DNA of 64,000 nucleotides, from the NCBI RefSeq assembly GCF_051020765.1, contig NC_134942.1:1798001-1862000 (forward strand). The letters are read 5' to 3'. The translations under genes and the position numbers were made by a program. Each line of letters starts with the position of its first letter. Position 1 is the stretch's first letter. Shown here piece by piece: positions 36,126-48,704 of the stretch. The notes below the pieces were generated by a model. That model had not been told where the DNA came from, searched no databases, and saw only the letters and a program-made list of their open reading frames with translations. This stretch comes from Lasioglossum baleicum (taxonomy: Eukaryota; Arthropoda; Insecta; Hymenoptera; Halictidae).

Positions 36126-37466
36126 GCATTTGCATGCAAGTATGCCAAATTGGAATAGAAACACCGACCCGGCAAGCACGATCACGATTTATTCGAGCTT
36201 ATGTCAGATTCGGCGATTCTTCGTTTCAGAAGTGTATTTCTGTGCGGAATAGCTGTTTCGCGCGCTAGATCTGTGCATTTGCATGCAAGTATGAGAAATT
36301 GGAATAGAAACTCCGACCCGACAAGCACGATCACCCTTTATTCGAGCTTATGTCAGATTCGACGATTATTCGTTTCACAAATGAATTTCTGTGAGGAATC
36401 GCTGTTTCGCGTGCTAGATCAGTGCATTTGCATGCAAGTATGTGAAATTGGCACGAAAACTCCGATTCGGCATGCAGGATCACGATTTATTCAAGCTTAA
36501 GTCAGATTCGACGATTATTCGTTTCACAAATGAATTTCTGTGCGGAATCGCTGTTTCGCGTGCTAGATCAGTGCATTTGCATGCAAGTATGAGAAATTGG
36601 AATAGAAACTCCGACCCGGCAAGCACGATCACGATTTATTCGAGCTTATGTCAGATTCGACGATTCTTCGTTTCAGAAGTGTATTTCTGTGCGGAATCGC
36701 TGTTTCGCGCGCTAGATCTGTGCATTTGCATTCAAGTATGAGAAATTGGAATAGAAACTCCGACCCGGCAAGCACGATCACCATTTATTCGAGCTTATGT
36801 CAGATTCGACGATTACTCGTTTCACAAATGAATTTCTGTGCGGTATCGCTGTTTCGCGTGCTAGATCAGTGCATTTGCATGCAAATATGCGAAATTGGCA
36901 CAGAAACTCCGACAAGGCAAGCACAATCACGATTTATTCGAGCTTATGTCAGATTGGACGATTCTTCGTTTCAGAAGTGTATTTCTGTGCGGAATCGCTG
37001 TTTCGCGTGCTAAATCAGTGCATTTGCATGCAAGTATGAGAAATTGGAATAGAAACTCCGACCCGACAAGCACGATCACCCTTTATTCGAGCTTATGTCA
37101 GATTCGACGATTATTCGTTTCACAAATGAATTTCTGTGCGGAATCGCTGTTTCGCGTGCTAGATCAGTGCATTTGCATGCAAGTATGAGAAATTGGAATG
37201 GAAACTCCGACCCGACAAGCACGATCACGATTTATTTGAGCTTATGTCAGATTCGACGATTATTCGTTTCACAAATGAATTTCTGTGCGGAAGCGCTGTT
37301 TCGCGTGCTAGATCAGTGCATTTGCATGCAAGTATGCCAAATTGGAATAGAAACTCCGACCCGGCAAGCACGATCACGATTTATTCGAGCTTATGTCAGA
37401 TTCGAAGATTCTTCGTTTCAGAAGTGTATTTCTGTGCGGAATCGCTGTTTCGCGTGCTAAATCAGT

Positions 37467-37590
37467 TGGAATAGAAACTCCGACCCGACAAGCACGATCA
37501 CGATTTATTCGAGCTTATGTCAGATTCGACGATTATTCGTTTAACAAATGAATTTCTGTGCGGAATCGCTGTTTCGCGTGCTAGATCAGT
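37467..37590. repeat. 124-bp monomer lacking the palindrome
   Basis: GCTAAATCAGT joins directly to TGGAATAGAAACTCC. The 25 bases that normally hold the palindromic core and the following AAGTATGAGAAAT are missing. This is the first of two, separated by one full monomer (37,467 and 37,740). Confidence 0.88.
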
Positions 37591-37739
37591 GCATTTGCAT
37601 GCAAGTATGCCAAATTGGAATAGAAACTCCGACCCGGCAAGCACGATCACGATTTATTCGAGCTTATGTCAGATTCGAAGATTCTTCGTTTCAGAAGTGT
37701 ATTTCTGTGCGGAATCGCTGTTTCGCGTGCTAAATCAGT

Positions 37740-37863
37740 TGGAATAGAAACTCCGACCCGACAAGCACGATCACGATTTATTCGAGCTTTTGTCAGATTC
37801 GACGATTATTCGTTTAACAAATGAATTTCTGTGCGGAATCGCTGTTTCGCGTGCTAGATCAGT
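37740..37863. repeat. 124-bp monomer lacking the palindrome
   Basis: The joint is the same as at 37,467, 273 bp (149 + 124) further on. The pair is a local tandem duplication. The following segment reads GAGCTTTTGTCAG. Confidence 0.88.
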
Positions 37864-38012
37864 GCATTTGCATGCAAGTATGCGAAATTGTAATAGAAAC
37901 TCCGACCCGCCAAGCACGATCACCCTTTATTCGAGCTTATATCAGATTCGACGATTAATCGTTTCACAAATGAATTTCTGTGCGGAATCGCTGTTTCGCG
38001 AGCTAGATCAGT

Positions 38013-38310
38013 GCATTTGCATGCAAGTATGAGAAATTGGAATAGAAACTCCGACAAGGCAAGCACAAACACGATTTATTCGAGCTTATGTCAGATTCGG
38101 CGATACTAGGTTTCAGAAGTGTATTTCTGTGCGGAATAGCTGTTTCGCGCGCTAGATCTGTGCATTTGCATGCAAGTATGAGAAATTGGAATAGAAACTC
38201 CGACAAGGCAAGCACAAACACGATTTATTCAAGCTTAAGTCAGATTCGACGATTATTCGTTTCACAAATGAATTTCTGTGCGGAATCGCTGTTTCGCGAG
38301 CTAGATCAGT
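38013..38310. repeat. Monomer pair u-v, first of eight copies
   Basis: Two successive monomers both carry CGACAAGGCAAGCACAAACACG. The first also has CAGATTCGGCG and then CTAGGTTTCAG with GGAATAGCTG. Pairs start at 38013, 39056, 45335, 50887, 52079, 59913, 61105 and 62594. In the 38,013 and 52,079 copies v ends in TTTATTCAAGCTTAAG; in the others it ends in TTTATTCACGCTTATG or TTTATTCACACTTATG. Confidence 0.78.
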
Positions 38311-39800
38311 GCATTTGCATGCAAATATGTGAAATTGGCACGAAAACTCCGATTCGGCATGCAGGATCACGCTTTATTCAAGCTTAAGTCAGATTCGACG
38401 ATTATTCGTTTCACAAATGAATTTCTGTGCGGAATCGCTGTTTCGCGTGCTAGATCAGTGCATTTGCATGCAAGTATGAGAAATTGGAATAGAAACTCCG
38501 ACCCGGCAAGCACGATCACGATTTATACGAGCTTATGTCAGATTCGACGATTCTTCGTTTCAGAAGTGTATTTCTGTGCGGAATCGCTATTTCGCGCGCT
38601 AGATCTGTGCATTTGCATGCAAGCATGAGAAATTGGAATGGAAACTCCGACCCGACAAGTACGATCACGATTTATTCGAGCTTATGTCAGATTCGACGAT
38701 TCTTCGTTTCAGAAGTGTATTTCTGTGCGGAATCGCTGTTTCGCGCCGTAGATCTGTGCATTTGCATGCAAGTATGACAAAAAGGCACGGAAACTCCGAT
38801 TCGACAAGCACGATCACGATTTATTCGAGCTTATGTCACATTCGACGATTCTTCGTTTCACAAATTAATTTCTGTGCGGAATCGCTGTTTCGCGCGCTAG
38901 ATCAGTGCATTTGCATGCAAGTATGCCAAATTGGAATAGAAACTCCGACCCGCCAAGCACGATCACCCTTTATTCGAGCTTATATCAGATTCGACGATTA
39001 TTCGTTTCACAAATGAATTTCTGTGCGGAATCGCTGTTTCGCGCTCTAGATCAGTGCATTTGCATGCAAGTATGAGAAATTGGAATAGAAACTCCGACAA
39101 GGCAAGCACAAACACGATTTATTCGAGCTTATGTCAGATTCGGCGATTCTAGGTTTCAGAAGTGTATTTCTGTGCGGAATAGCTGTTTCGCGCGCTAGAT
39201 CTGTGCATTTGCATGCAAGTATGAGAAATTGGAATAGAAACTCCGACAAGGCAAGCACAAACACGATTTATTCACGCTTATGTCAGATTCGACGATTCTT
39301 CGTTTCACAAATGAATTTTTGTGCGGAATCGCTGTTTCGCGCGCTAGATCAGTGCATTTGCATGCAAATATGTGAAATTGGCACGAAAACTCCGATTCGG
39401 CATGCAGCATCACGATTTATTCAAGCTTAAGTCAGATTCGACGATTATTCGTTTCACAAATGAATTTCTGTGCGGAATCGCTGTTTCGCGCGCTAGATCA
39501 GTGCATTTGCATGCAAATATGTGAAATTGGCACGAAAACTCCGATTCGGCATGCAGGATCACGATTTATTCAAGCTTAAGTCAGATTCGACGATTCTTCG
39601 TTTCAGAAGTGTATTTCTGTGCGGAATCGCTGTTTCGCGCGCTAGATCTGTGCATTTGCATGCAAGCATGAGAAATTGGAATGGAAACTCCGACCCGACA
39701 AGCACGATCACGATTTATTCGAGCTTATGTCAGATTCGACGATTCTTCGTTTCAGAAGTGTATTTCTGTGCGGAATCGCTGTTTCGCGCCCTAGATCTGT

Positions 39801-39948
39801 GCATTTGCATGCAAGTATGACAAAAAGGCACGGAAACTCCGATTCACAAGCACGATCACGATTTATTCGAGCTTATGTCACATTCGACGATTCTTCGTTT
39901 CACAAATTAATTTCTGTGCGGAATCGTTGTTTCGCGCGCTAGATCTGT
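39801..39948. repeat. 148-bp type q monomer
   Basis: CCGATTCACAAGCACG has lost one base relative to CCGATTCGACAAGCACG. The same lesion is found at 46,527 and 61,999. This copy also has GAATCGTTGTTTCG. Confidence 0.86.
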
Positions 39949-41289
39949 GCATTTGCATGCAAGCATGAGAAATTGGAATAGGAACTCCGATCCGGTCAGC
40001 ACGCTCACAATTTATTCGAGCCTATGTCAGATTCGATGATTGTTCATTTCAGAAGTGTATTTCTGTGCGGAATCGCTGTTTCGCGCGCTAGATCTGTGCA
40101 TTTGCGTGCAAGTATGCCAAATTGGAATAGAAACTCCGACCCGCCAAGCACGATCACCCTTTATTCGAGCTTATATCAAATTCGACGATTATTCGTTTCA
40201 CAAATGAATTTCTGTGCGGAATCGCTGTTTCGCGCGCTAGATCAGTGCATTTGCATGCAAATATGTGAAATTGGCACGAAAACTCCGATTCGGCATGCAG
40301 GATCACGCTTTATTCAAGCTTAAGTCAGATTCGACGATTATTCGTTTCACAAATGAATTTCTGTGCGGAATCGCTGTTTCGCGTGCTAGATCAGTGCATT
40401 TGCATGCAAGTATGAGAAATTGGAATAGAAACTCCGACCCGTCAAGCACGATCACGATTTATACGAGCTTATGTCAGATTCGACGATTCTTCGTTTCAGA
40501 AGTGTATTTCTGTGCGGAATCGCTGTTTCGCGGGCTAGATCTGTGCATTTGCATGCAAGTATGACAAAAAGGCACGGAAACTCCGATTCGACAAGCACGA
40601 TCACGATTTATTCGAGCTTATGTCACATTCGACGATTCTTCGTTTCACAAATTAATTTCTGTGCGGAATCGCTGTTTCGCGTGCTAGATCAGTGCATTTG
40701 CATGCAAGCATGAGAAATTGGAATAGGAACTCCGACCCGACAAGCACGATCACGATTTATTCGAGCTTATGTCAGATTCGACGATTCTTCGTTTCAGAAG
40801 TGTATTTCTGTGCGGAATCGCTGTTTCGCGCCCTAGATCTGTGCATTTGCATGCAAGTATGACAAAATGGCACGGAAACTCCGATTCGACAAGCACGATC
40901 ACGATTTATTCGAGCTTATGTCACATTCGACGATTCTTCGTTTCACAAATTAATTTCTGTGCGGAATCGCTGTTTCGCGTGCTAGATCAGTGCATTTGCA
41001 TGCAAGCATGAGAAATTGGAATAGGAACTCCGATCCGGTAAGCACGCTCACAATTTATTCGAGCCTATGTCAGATTCGATGATTGTTCATTTCAGAAGTG
41101 TATTTCTGTGCGGAATCGCTGTTTCGCGCGCTAGATCTGTGCATTTGCATGCAAGTATGAGAAATTGGAATAGAAACTCCGACAAGGCAAGCGCGATCAC
41201 GATTTATTCGAGCTTATGTCAGATTCGACGATTCTTCGTTTCAGAAGTGTATTTCTGTGCGGAATCGCTGTTTCGCGCGCTAGATCAGT

Positions 41290-41354
41290 GCACTTGCATG
41301 CAAATATGCGAAATTGGACAGAAACACCGACCGGGCAAGCACGATCACAATTTT
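41290..41354. repeat. Short 65-bp monomer fragment
   Basis: This is the four-T form, preceded by a CGCGCGCTAG tail. It belongs to the cassette starting at 40,843. Confidence 0.86.
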
Positions 41355-42546
41355 GCATTTGCATGCAAATATGCGAAATTGGCACGAAAACTCCGATTCG
41401 GCAAGCAGGATCGCGATTTATTCAAGCTTATGTCAGATTCGACGATTATTCGTTTTACAAATGAATTTCTGTGCGGAATCGCTGTTTCGCGTGCTAGATC
41501 AGTGCATTTGCATGCAAGTATGCCAAATTGGAATAGAAACTCCGACCCGGCAAGCACGATCACGATTTATACGAGCTTATGTCAGATTCGACGATTCTTC
41601 GTTTCAGAAGTGTATTTCTGTGCGGAATCGCTGTTTCGCGCGCTAGATCTGTGCATTTGCATGCAAGTATGACAAAAAGGCACGGAAACTCCGATTCGAC
41701 AAGCACGATCACGATTTATTCGAGCTTATGTCACATTCGACGATTCTTCGTTTCACAAATGAATTTCTGTGCGGAATTGCTGTTTCGCGTGCTAGATCAG
41801 TGCATTTGCATGCAAGCATGAGAAATTGGAATAGAAACTCCGACCCGGCAAGCACGATCACGATTTATTCGAGCTTATGTCAGATTCGACGATTCTTCGT
41901 TTCAGAAGTGTATTTCTGTGCGGAATCGCTGTTTCGCGCGCTAGATCTGTGCATTTGCATTCAAGTATGAGAAATTGGAATAGAAACTCCGACCCGGCAA
42001 GCACGATCACCATTTATTGGAGCTTATGTCAGATTCGACGATTACTCGTTTCACAAATGAATTTCTGTGCGGTATCGCTGTTTCGCGTGCTAGATCAGTG
42101 CATTTGCATGCAAATATGCCACATTGGAATAGAAACTCCGACCCGGCAAGCACGATCACGATTTATTCGAGCTTATGTCAGATTCGAAGATTCTTCGTTT
42201 CAGAAGTGTATTTCTGTGCGGAATCGCTGTTTCGCGTGCTAAATCAGTGCATTTGCATGCAAGCATGAGGAATTGGAATAGAAACTCCGACCCGACAAGC
42301 ACGATCACGATTTATTCGAGCTTATGTCAGATTCGACGATTATTCGTTTAACAAATGAATTTCTGTGCGGAATCGCTGTTTCGCGTGCTAGATCAGTGCA
42401 TTTGCATGCAAGTATGCCAAATTGGAATAGAAACTCCGACCCGCCAAGCACGATCACCCTTTATTCGAGCTTATGTCAGATTCGACGATTATTCGTTTCA
42501 CAAATGAATTTCTGTGCGGAATCGCTGTTTCGCGCGCTAGATCAGT

Positions 42547-42612
42547 GCACTTGCATGCAAATATGCGAAATTGGACAGAAACTCCGACCGGGCAAGCACG
42601 ATCACAATTTTT
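42547..42612. repeat. Short 66-bp monomer fragment
   Basis: This is the five-T form with AAACTCCGACCGGG, the twin of 34,803 at offset 7,744. Confidence 0.86.
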
Positions 42613-43655
42613 GCATTTGCATGCAAATATGCGAAATTGGCACGAAAACTCCGATTCAGCAAGCAGGATCACGATTTATTCGAGCTTATGTCAGATTCGA
42701 CGATTATTCGTTTTACAAATGAATTTCTGTGCGGAATCGCTGTTTCGTGTGCTAGATCAGTGCATTTGCATGAAAGTATGCCAAATTGGAATAGAAACTC
42801 CGCCCCGGCAAGCACGATCACGATTTATTCGAGCTTATGTCAGATTCGACGATTCTTCGTTTCAGAAGTGTATTTCTGTGCGGAATCGCTGTTTCGCGCG
42901 CTAGATCAGTGCATTTGCATGCAAATATGCGAAATTGGCCCGAAAACTCCGATTCGGCAAGCACGATCACGATTTATTCGAGCTTATGTCAGATTCGACG
43001 ATTATTCGTTTCACAAATGAATTTCTGTGCGGAATCGCTGTTGCGCGTGCTAGATCAGTGCATTTGCATGCAAGTATGCCAAATTGGACTAGAAACTCCG
43101 ACCCGGCAAGCACGATCACGATTTATTCGAGCTTATGTCAGATTCGACGATTCTTCGTTTCAGAAGTGTATTTCTGTGCGGAATCGCTGTTTCGCGCCCT
43201 AGATCTGTGCATTTGCATGCAAGTATGACAAAAAGGCACGGAAACTCCGATTCGACAAGCACGATCACGATTTATTCGAGCTTATGTCACATTCGACGAT
43301 TCTGCGTTTCACAAATTAATTTCTGTGCGGAATTGCTGTTTCGCGTGCTAGATCAGTGCATTTGCATGCAAGCATGAGAAATTGGAATAGGAACTCCGAT
43401 CCGGTCAGCACGCTCACAATTTATTCGAGCCTATGTCAGATTCGATGATTGTTCATTTCAGAAGTGTATTTCTGTGCGGAATCGCTGTTTCGCGCGCTAG
43501 ATCTGTGCATTTGCATGCAAGTATGAGAAATTGGAATAGAAACTCCGACAAGGCAAGCGCGATCACGATTTATTCGAGCTTATGTCAGATTCGACGATTC
43601 TTCGTTTCAGAAGTGTATTTCTGTGCGGAATCGCTGTTTCGCGAGCTAGATCAGT

Positions 43656-43720
43656 GCACTTGCATGCAAATATGCGAAATTGGACAGAAACACCGACCGG
43701 GCAAGCACGATCACAATTTT
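43656..43720. repeat. Short 65-bp monomer fragment
   Basis: This is the four-T form, 1,109 bp after the 66-bp unit. The same spacing separates 34,803 and 35,912. Confidence 0.86.
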
Positions 43721-44045
43721 GCATTTGCATGCAAATATGCGAAATTGGCACGAAAACTCCGATTCGGCAAGCAGGATCGCGATTTATTCAAGCTTATGTC
43801 AGATTCGACGATTATTCGTTTCACAAATGAATTTCTGTGAGGAATCGCTGTTTCGCGTGCTAGATCAGTGCATTTGCATGCAAGTATGTGAAATTGGCAC
43901 GAAAACTCCGATTCGGCATGCAGGATCACGATTTATTCAAGCTTAAGTCAGATTCGACGATTATTCGTTTCACAAATGAATTTCTGTGCGGAATCGCTGT
44001 TTCGCGTGCTAGATCAGTGCATTTGCATGCAAGTATGAGAAATTG

Positions 44046-46070
44046 GAATAGAAACTCCGACCCGGCAAGCACGATCACGATTTATTCGAGCTAATGTCAG
44101 ATTCGACGATTCTTCGTTTCAGAAGTGTATTTCTGTGCGGAATCGCTGTTTCGCGCGCTAGATCTGTGCATTTGCATTCAAGTATGAGAAATTGGAATAG
44201 AAACTCCGACCCGGCAAGCACGATCACCATTTATTCGAGCTTATGTCAGATTCGACGATTACTCGTTTCACAAATGAATTTCTGTGCGGTATCGCTGTTT
44301 CGCGTGCTAGATCAGTGCATTTGCATGCAAATATGCGAAATTGGCACAGAAACTCCGACAAGGCAAGCACAATCACGATTTATTCGAGCTTATGTCAGAT
44401 TGGACGATTCTTCGTTTCAGAAGTGTATTTCTGTGCGGAATCGCTGTTTCGCGTGCTAAATCAGTGCATTTGCATGCAAGTATGAGAAATTGGAATAGAA
44501 ACTCCGACCCGACAAGCACGATCACCCTTTATTCGAGCTTATGTCAGATTCGACGATTATTCGTTTCACAAATGAATTTCTGTGCGGAATCGCTGTTTCG
44601 CGTGCTAGATCAGTGCATTTGCATGCATGTATGAGAAATTGGAATGGAAACTCCGACCCGACAAGCACGATCACGATTTATTTGAGCTTATGTCAGATTC
44701 GACGATTCTTCGTTTCACAAATGAATTTTTGTGCGGAATCGCTGTTTCGCGCGCTAGATCAGTGCATTTGCATGCAAATATGTGAAATTGGCACGAAAAC
44801 TCCGATTCGGCAAGCAGGATCACGATTTATTCAAGCTTATGTCAGATTCGACGATTATTCGTTTCACAAATGAATTTCTGTGCGGAAGCGCTGTTTCGCG
44901 TGCTAGATCAGTGCATTTGCATGCAAGTATGCCAAATTGGAATAGAAACTCCGACCCGGCAAGCACGATCACGATTTATTCGAGCTTATGTCAGATTCGA
45001 AGATTCTTCGTTTCAGAAGTGTATTTCTGTGCGGAATCGCCGTTTCGCGTGCTAAATCAGTTGGAATAGAAACTCCGACCCGACAAGCACGATCACGATT
45101 TATTCGAGCTTATGTCAGATTCGACGATTACTCGTTTCACAAATGAATTTCTGTGCGGTATCGCTGTTTCGCGTGCTAGATCAGTGCATTTGCATGCAAG
45201 TATGCGAAATTGTAATAGAAACTCCGACCCGCCAAGCACGATCACCCTTTATTCGAGCTTATATCAGATTCGACGATTAATCGTTTCACAAATGAATTTC
45301 TGTGCGGAATCGCTGTTTCGCGAGCTAGATCAGTGCATTTGCATGCAAGTATGAGAAATTGGAATAGAAACTCCGACAAGGCAAGCACAAACACGATTTA
45401 TTCGAGCTTATGTCAGATTCGGCGATTCTAGGTTTCAGAAGTGTATTTCTGTGCGGAATAGCTGTTTCGCGCGCTAGATCTGTGCATTTGCATGCAAGTA
45501 TGAGAAATTGGAATAGAAACTCCGACAAGGCAAGCACAAACACGATTTATTCACGCTTATGTCAGATTCGACGATTCTTCGTTTCACAAATGAATTTTTG
45601 TGCGGAATCGCTGTTTCGCGCGCTAGATCAGTGCATTTGCATGCAAATATGTGAAATTGGCACGAAAACTCCGATTCGGCATGCAGGATCACGATTTATT
45701 CAAGCTTAAGTCAGATTCGACGATTATTCGTTTCACAAATGAATTTCTGTGCGGAATCGCTGTTTCGCGAGCTAGATCAGTGCATTTGCATGCAAATATG
45801 TGAAATTGGCACGAAAACTCCGATTCGGCATGCAGGATCACGCTTTATTCAAGCTTAAGTCAGATTCGACGATTATTCGTTTCACAAATGAATTTCTGTG
45901 CGGAATCGCTGTTTCGCGTGCTAGATCAGTGCATTTGCATGCAAGTATGAGAAATTGGAATAGAAACTCCGACCCGGCAAGCACGATCACGATTTATACG
46001 AGCTTATGTCAGATTCGACGATTCTTCGTTTCAGAAGTGTATTTCTGTGCGGAATCGCTGTTTCGCGCGC
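44046..46070. repeat. Domain B block, matched at 49,598-51,622 (offset 5,552)
   Basis: It contains a 124-bp monomer (45,062; twin 50,614), the u-v pair (45,335; twin 50,887) and GCATGCATGTATG cores (about 44,621; twin about 50,173). The copies differ at CGATTACTCGTTTCAC against CGATTATTCGTTTAAC near 45,127/50,679. Confidence 0.78.
45062..45185. repeat. 124-bp monomer lacking the palindrome
   Basis: The joint is the same, preceded by the private change GAATCGCCGTTTCG. Confidence 0.88.
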
Positions 46071-46526
46071 TAGATCAGTGCATTTGCATGCAAATATGTG
46101 AAATTGGCACGAAAACTCCGATTCGGCATGCAGGATCACGATTTATTCAAGCTTAAGTCAGATTCGACGATTATTCGTTTCACAAATGAATTTCTGTCCG
46201 GAATCGCTGTTTCGCGTGCTAGATCAGTGCATTTGCATGCAAGTATGAGAAATTGGAATAGAAACTCCGACCCGGCAAGCACGATCACGATTTATTCGAG
46301 CTTATGTCAGATTCGACGATTCTTCGTTTCAGAAGTGTATTTCTGTGCGGAATCGCTGTTTCGCGCGCTAGATCTGTGCATTTGCATGCAAGCATGAGAA
46401 ATTGGAATGGAAACTCCGACCCGACAAGCACGATCACGATTTATTCGAGCTTATGTCAGATTCGACGATTCTTCGTTTCAGAAGTGTATTTCTGTGCGGA
46501 ATCGCTGTTTCGCGCCCTAGATCTGT

Positions 46527-46674
46527 GCATTTGCATGCAAGTATGACAAAAAGGCACGGAAACTCCGATTCACAAGCACGATCACGATTTATTCGAGCTT
46601 ATGTCACATTCGACGATTCTTCGTTTCACAAATTAATTTCTGTGCGGAATCGCTGTTTCGCGCGCTAGATCTGT
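46527..46674. repeat. 148-bp type q monomer
   Basis: It has the one-base deletion described at 39,801 and lies in the 6,726-bp-offset block. Confidence 0.86.
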
Positions 46675-48015
46675 GCATTTGCATGCAAGCATGAGAAATT
46701 GGAATAGGAACTCCGATCCGGTCAGCACGCTCACAATTTATTCGAGCCTATGTCAGATTCGATGATTGTTCATTTCAGAAGTGTATTTCTGTGCGGAATC
46801 GCTGTTTCGCGCGCTAGATCTGTGCATTTGCATGCAAGTATGCCAAATTGGAATAGAAACTCCGACCCGCCAAGCACGATCACCCTTTATTCGAGCTTAT
46901 ATCAAATTCGACGATTATTCGTTTCACAAATGAATTTCTGTGCGGAATCGCTGTTTCGCGCGCTAGATCAGTGCATTTGCATGCAAATATGTGAAATTGG
47001 CACGAAAACTCCGATTCGGCATGCAGGATCACGCTTTATTCAAGCTTAAGTCAGATTCGACGATTATTCGTTTCACAAATGAATTTCTCTGCGGAATCGC
47101 TGTTTCGCGTGCTAGATCAGTGCATTTGCATGCAAGTATGAGAAATTGGAATAGAAACTCCGACCCGTCAAGCACGATCACGATTTATACGAGCTTATGT
47201 CAGATTCGACGATTCTTCGTTTCAGAAGTGTATTTCTGTGCGGAATCGCTGTTTCGCGGGCTAGATCTGTGCATTTGCATGCAAGTATGACAAAAAGGCA
47301 CGGAAACTCCGATTCGACAAGCACGATCACGATTTATTCGAGCTTATGTCACATTCGACGATTCTTCGTTTCACAAATTAATTTCTGTGCGGAATCGCTG
47401 TTTCGCGTGCTAGATCAGTGCATTTGCATGCAAGCATGAGAAATTGGAATAGGAACTCCGACCCGACAAGCACGATCACGATTTATTCGAGCTTATGTCA
47501 GATTCGACGATTCTTCGTTTCAGAAGTGTATTTCTGTGCGGAATCGCTGTTTCGCGCCCTAGATCTGTGCATTTGCATGCAAGTATGACAAAATGGCACG
47601 GAAACTCCGATTCGACAAGCACGATCACGATTTATTCGAGCTTATGTCACATTCGACGATTCTTCGTTTCACAAATTAATTTCTGTGCGGAATCGCTGTT
47701 TCGCGTGCTAGATCAGTGCATTTGCATGCAAGCATGAGAAATTGGAATAGGAACTCCGATCCGGTAAGCACGCTCACAATTTATTCGAGCCTATGTCAGA
47801 TTCGATGATTGTTCATTTCAGAAGTGTATTTCTGTGCGGAATCGCTGTTTCGCGCGCTAGATCTGTGCATTTGCATGCAAGTATGAGAAATTGGAATAGA
47901 AACTCCGACAAGGCAAGCGCGATCACGATTTATTCGAGCTTATGTCAGATTCGACGATTCTTCGTTTCAGAAGTGTATTTCTGTGCGGAATCGCTGTTTC
48001 GCGAGCTAGATCAGT

Positions 48016-48080
48016 GCACTTGCATGCAAATATGCGAAATTGGACAGAAACACCGACCGGGCAAGCACGATCACAATTTT
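48016..48080. repeat. Short 65-bp monomer fragment
   Basis: This is the four-T form with a preceding CGCGAGCTAG tail, in the cassette starting at 47,569. Confidence 0.86.
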
Positions 48081-48704
48081 GCATTTGCATGCAAATATGC
48101 GAAATTGGCACGAAAACTCCGATTCGGCAAGCAGGATCGCGATTTATTCAAGCTTATGTCAGATTCGACGATTATTCGTTTTACAAATGAATTTCTGTGC
48201 GGAATCGCTGTATCGCGTGCTAGATCAGTGCATTTGCATGCAAGTATGCCAAATTGGAATAGAAACTCCGACCCGGCAAGCACGATCACGATTTATTCGA
48301 GCTTATGTCAGATTCGGCGATTCTTCGTTTCAGAAGTGTATTTCTGTGCGGAATAGCTGTTTCGCGCGCTAGATCTGTGCATTTGCATGCAAGTATGAGA
48401 AATTGGAATAGAAACTCCGACCCGACAAGCACGATCACCCTTTATTCGAGCTTATGTCAGATTCGACGATTATTCGTTTCACAAATGAATTTCTGTGAGG
48501 AATCGCTGTTTCGCGTGCTAGATCAGTGCATTTGCATGCAAGTATGTGAAATTGGCACGAAAACTCCGATTCGGCATGCAGGATCACGATTTATTCAAGC
48601 TTAAGTCAGATTCGACGATTATTCGTTTCACAAATGAATTTCTGTGCGGAATCGCTGTTTCGCGTGCTAGATCAGTGCATTTGCATGCAAGTATGAGAAA
48701 TTGG

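Larger units (their letters stand above)
34580..37250. repeat. Domain B block, matched at 42,324-44,696
   Basis: Offset 7,744 bp holds from 34,580 to about 36,070, including the rare 66-bp short unit. Offset 7,446 bp holds from about 36,365 to 37,250. The 298-bp change equals two monomers present here and missing from the other copy. Confidence 0.78.
39585..41570. repeat. Domain B block, matched at 46,311-48,296 (offset 6,726)
   Basis: The order is the same, including the 148-bp monomer, two q monomers, two r monomers and a short unit. A relevant difference is CGCGCGCTAG here against CGCGAGCTAG before the short unit in the second copy. Confidence 0.8.
42324..44696. repeat. Domain B block, second copy of 34,580-37,250
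   Basis: It matches the earlier block with two monomers deleted near 43,810, where a CGTTTCACAAATG 3' half with TGTGAGGAATCGC directly follows the AGGATCGCG half. A private GAGCTAATG change (about 44,090) is shared with the block at about 48,750. Confidence 0.76.
46311..48296. repeat. Domain B block, second copy of 39,585-41,570
   Basis: It carries the same 148-bp monomer (46,527) and short unit (48,016). From 47,495 to about 49,354 it also matches 35,391-37,250 at offset 12,104. It is therefore a join of two older blocks. Confidence 0.78.
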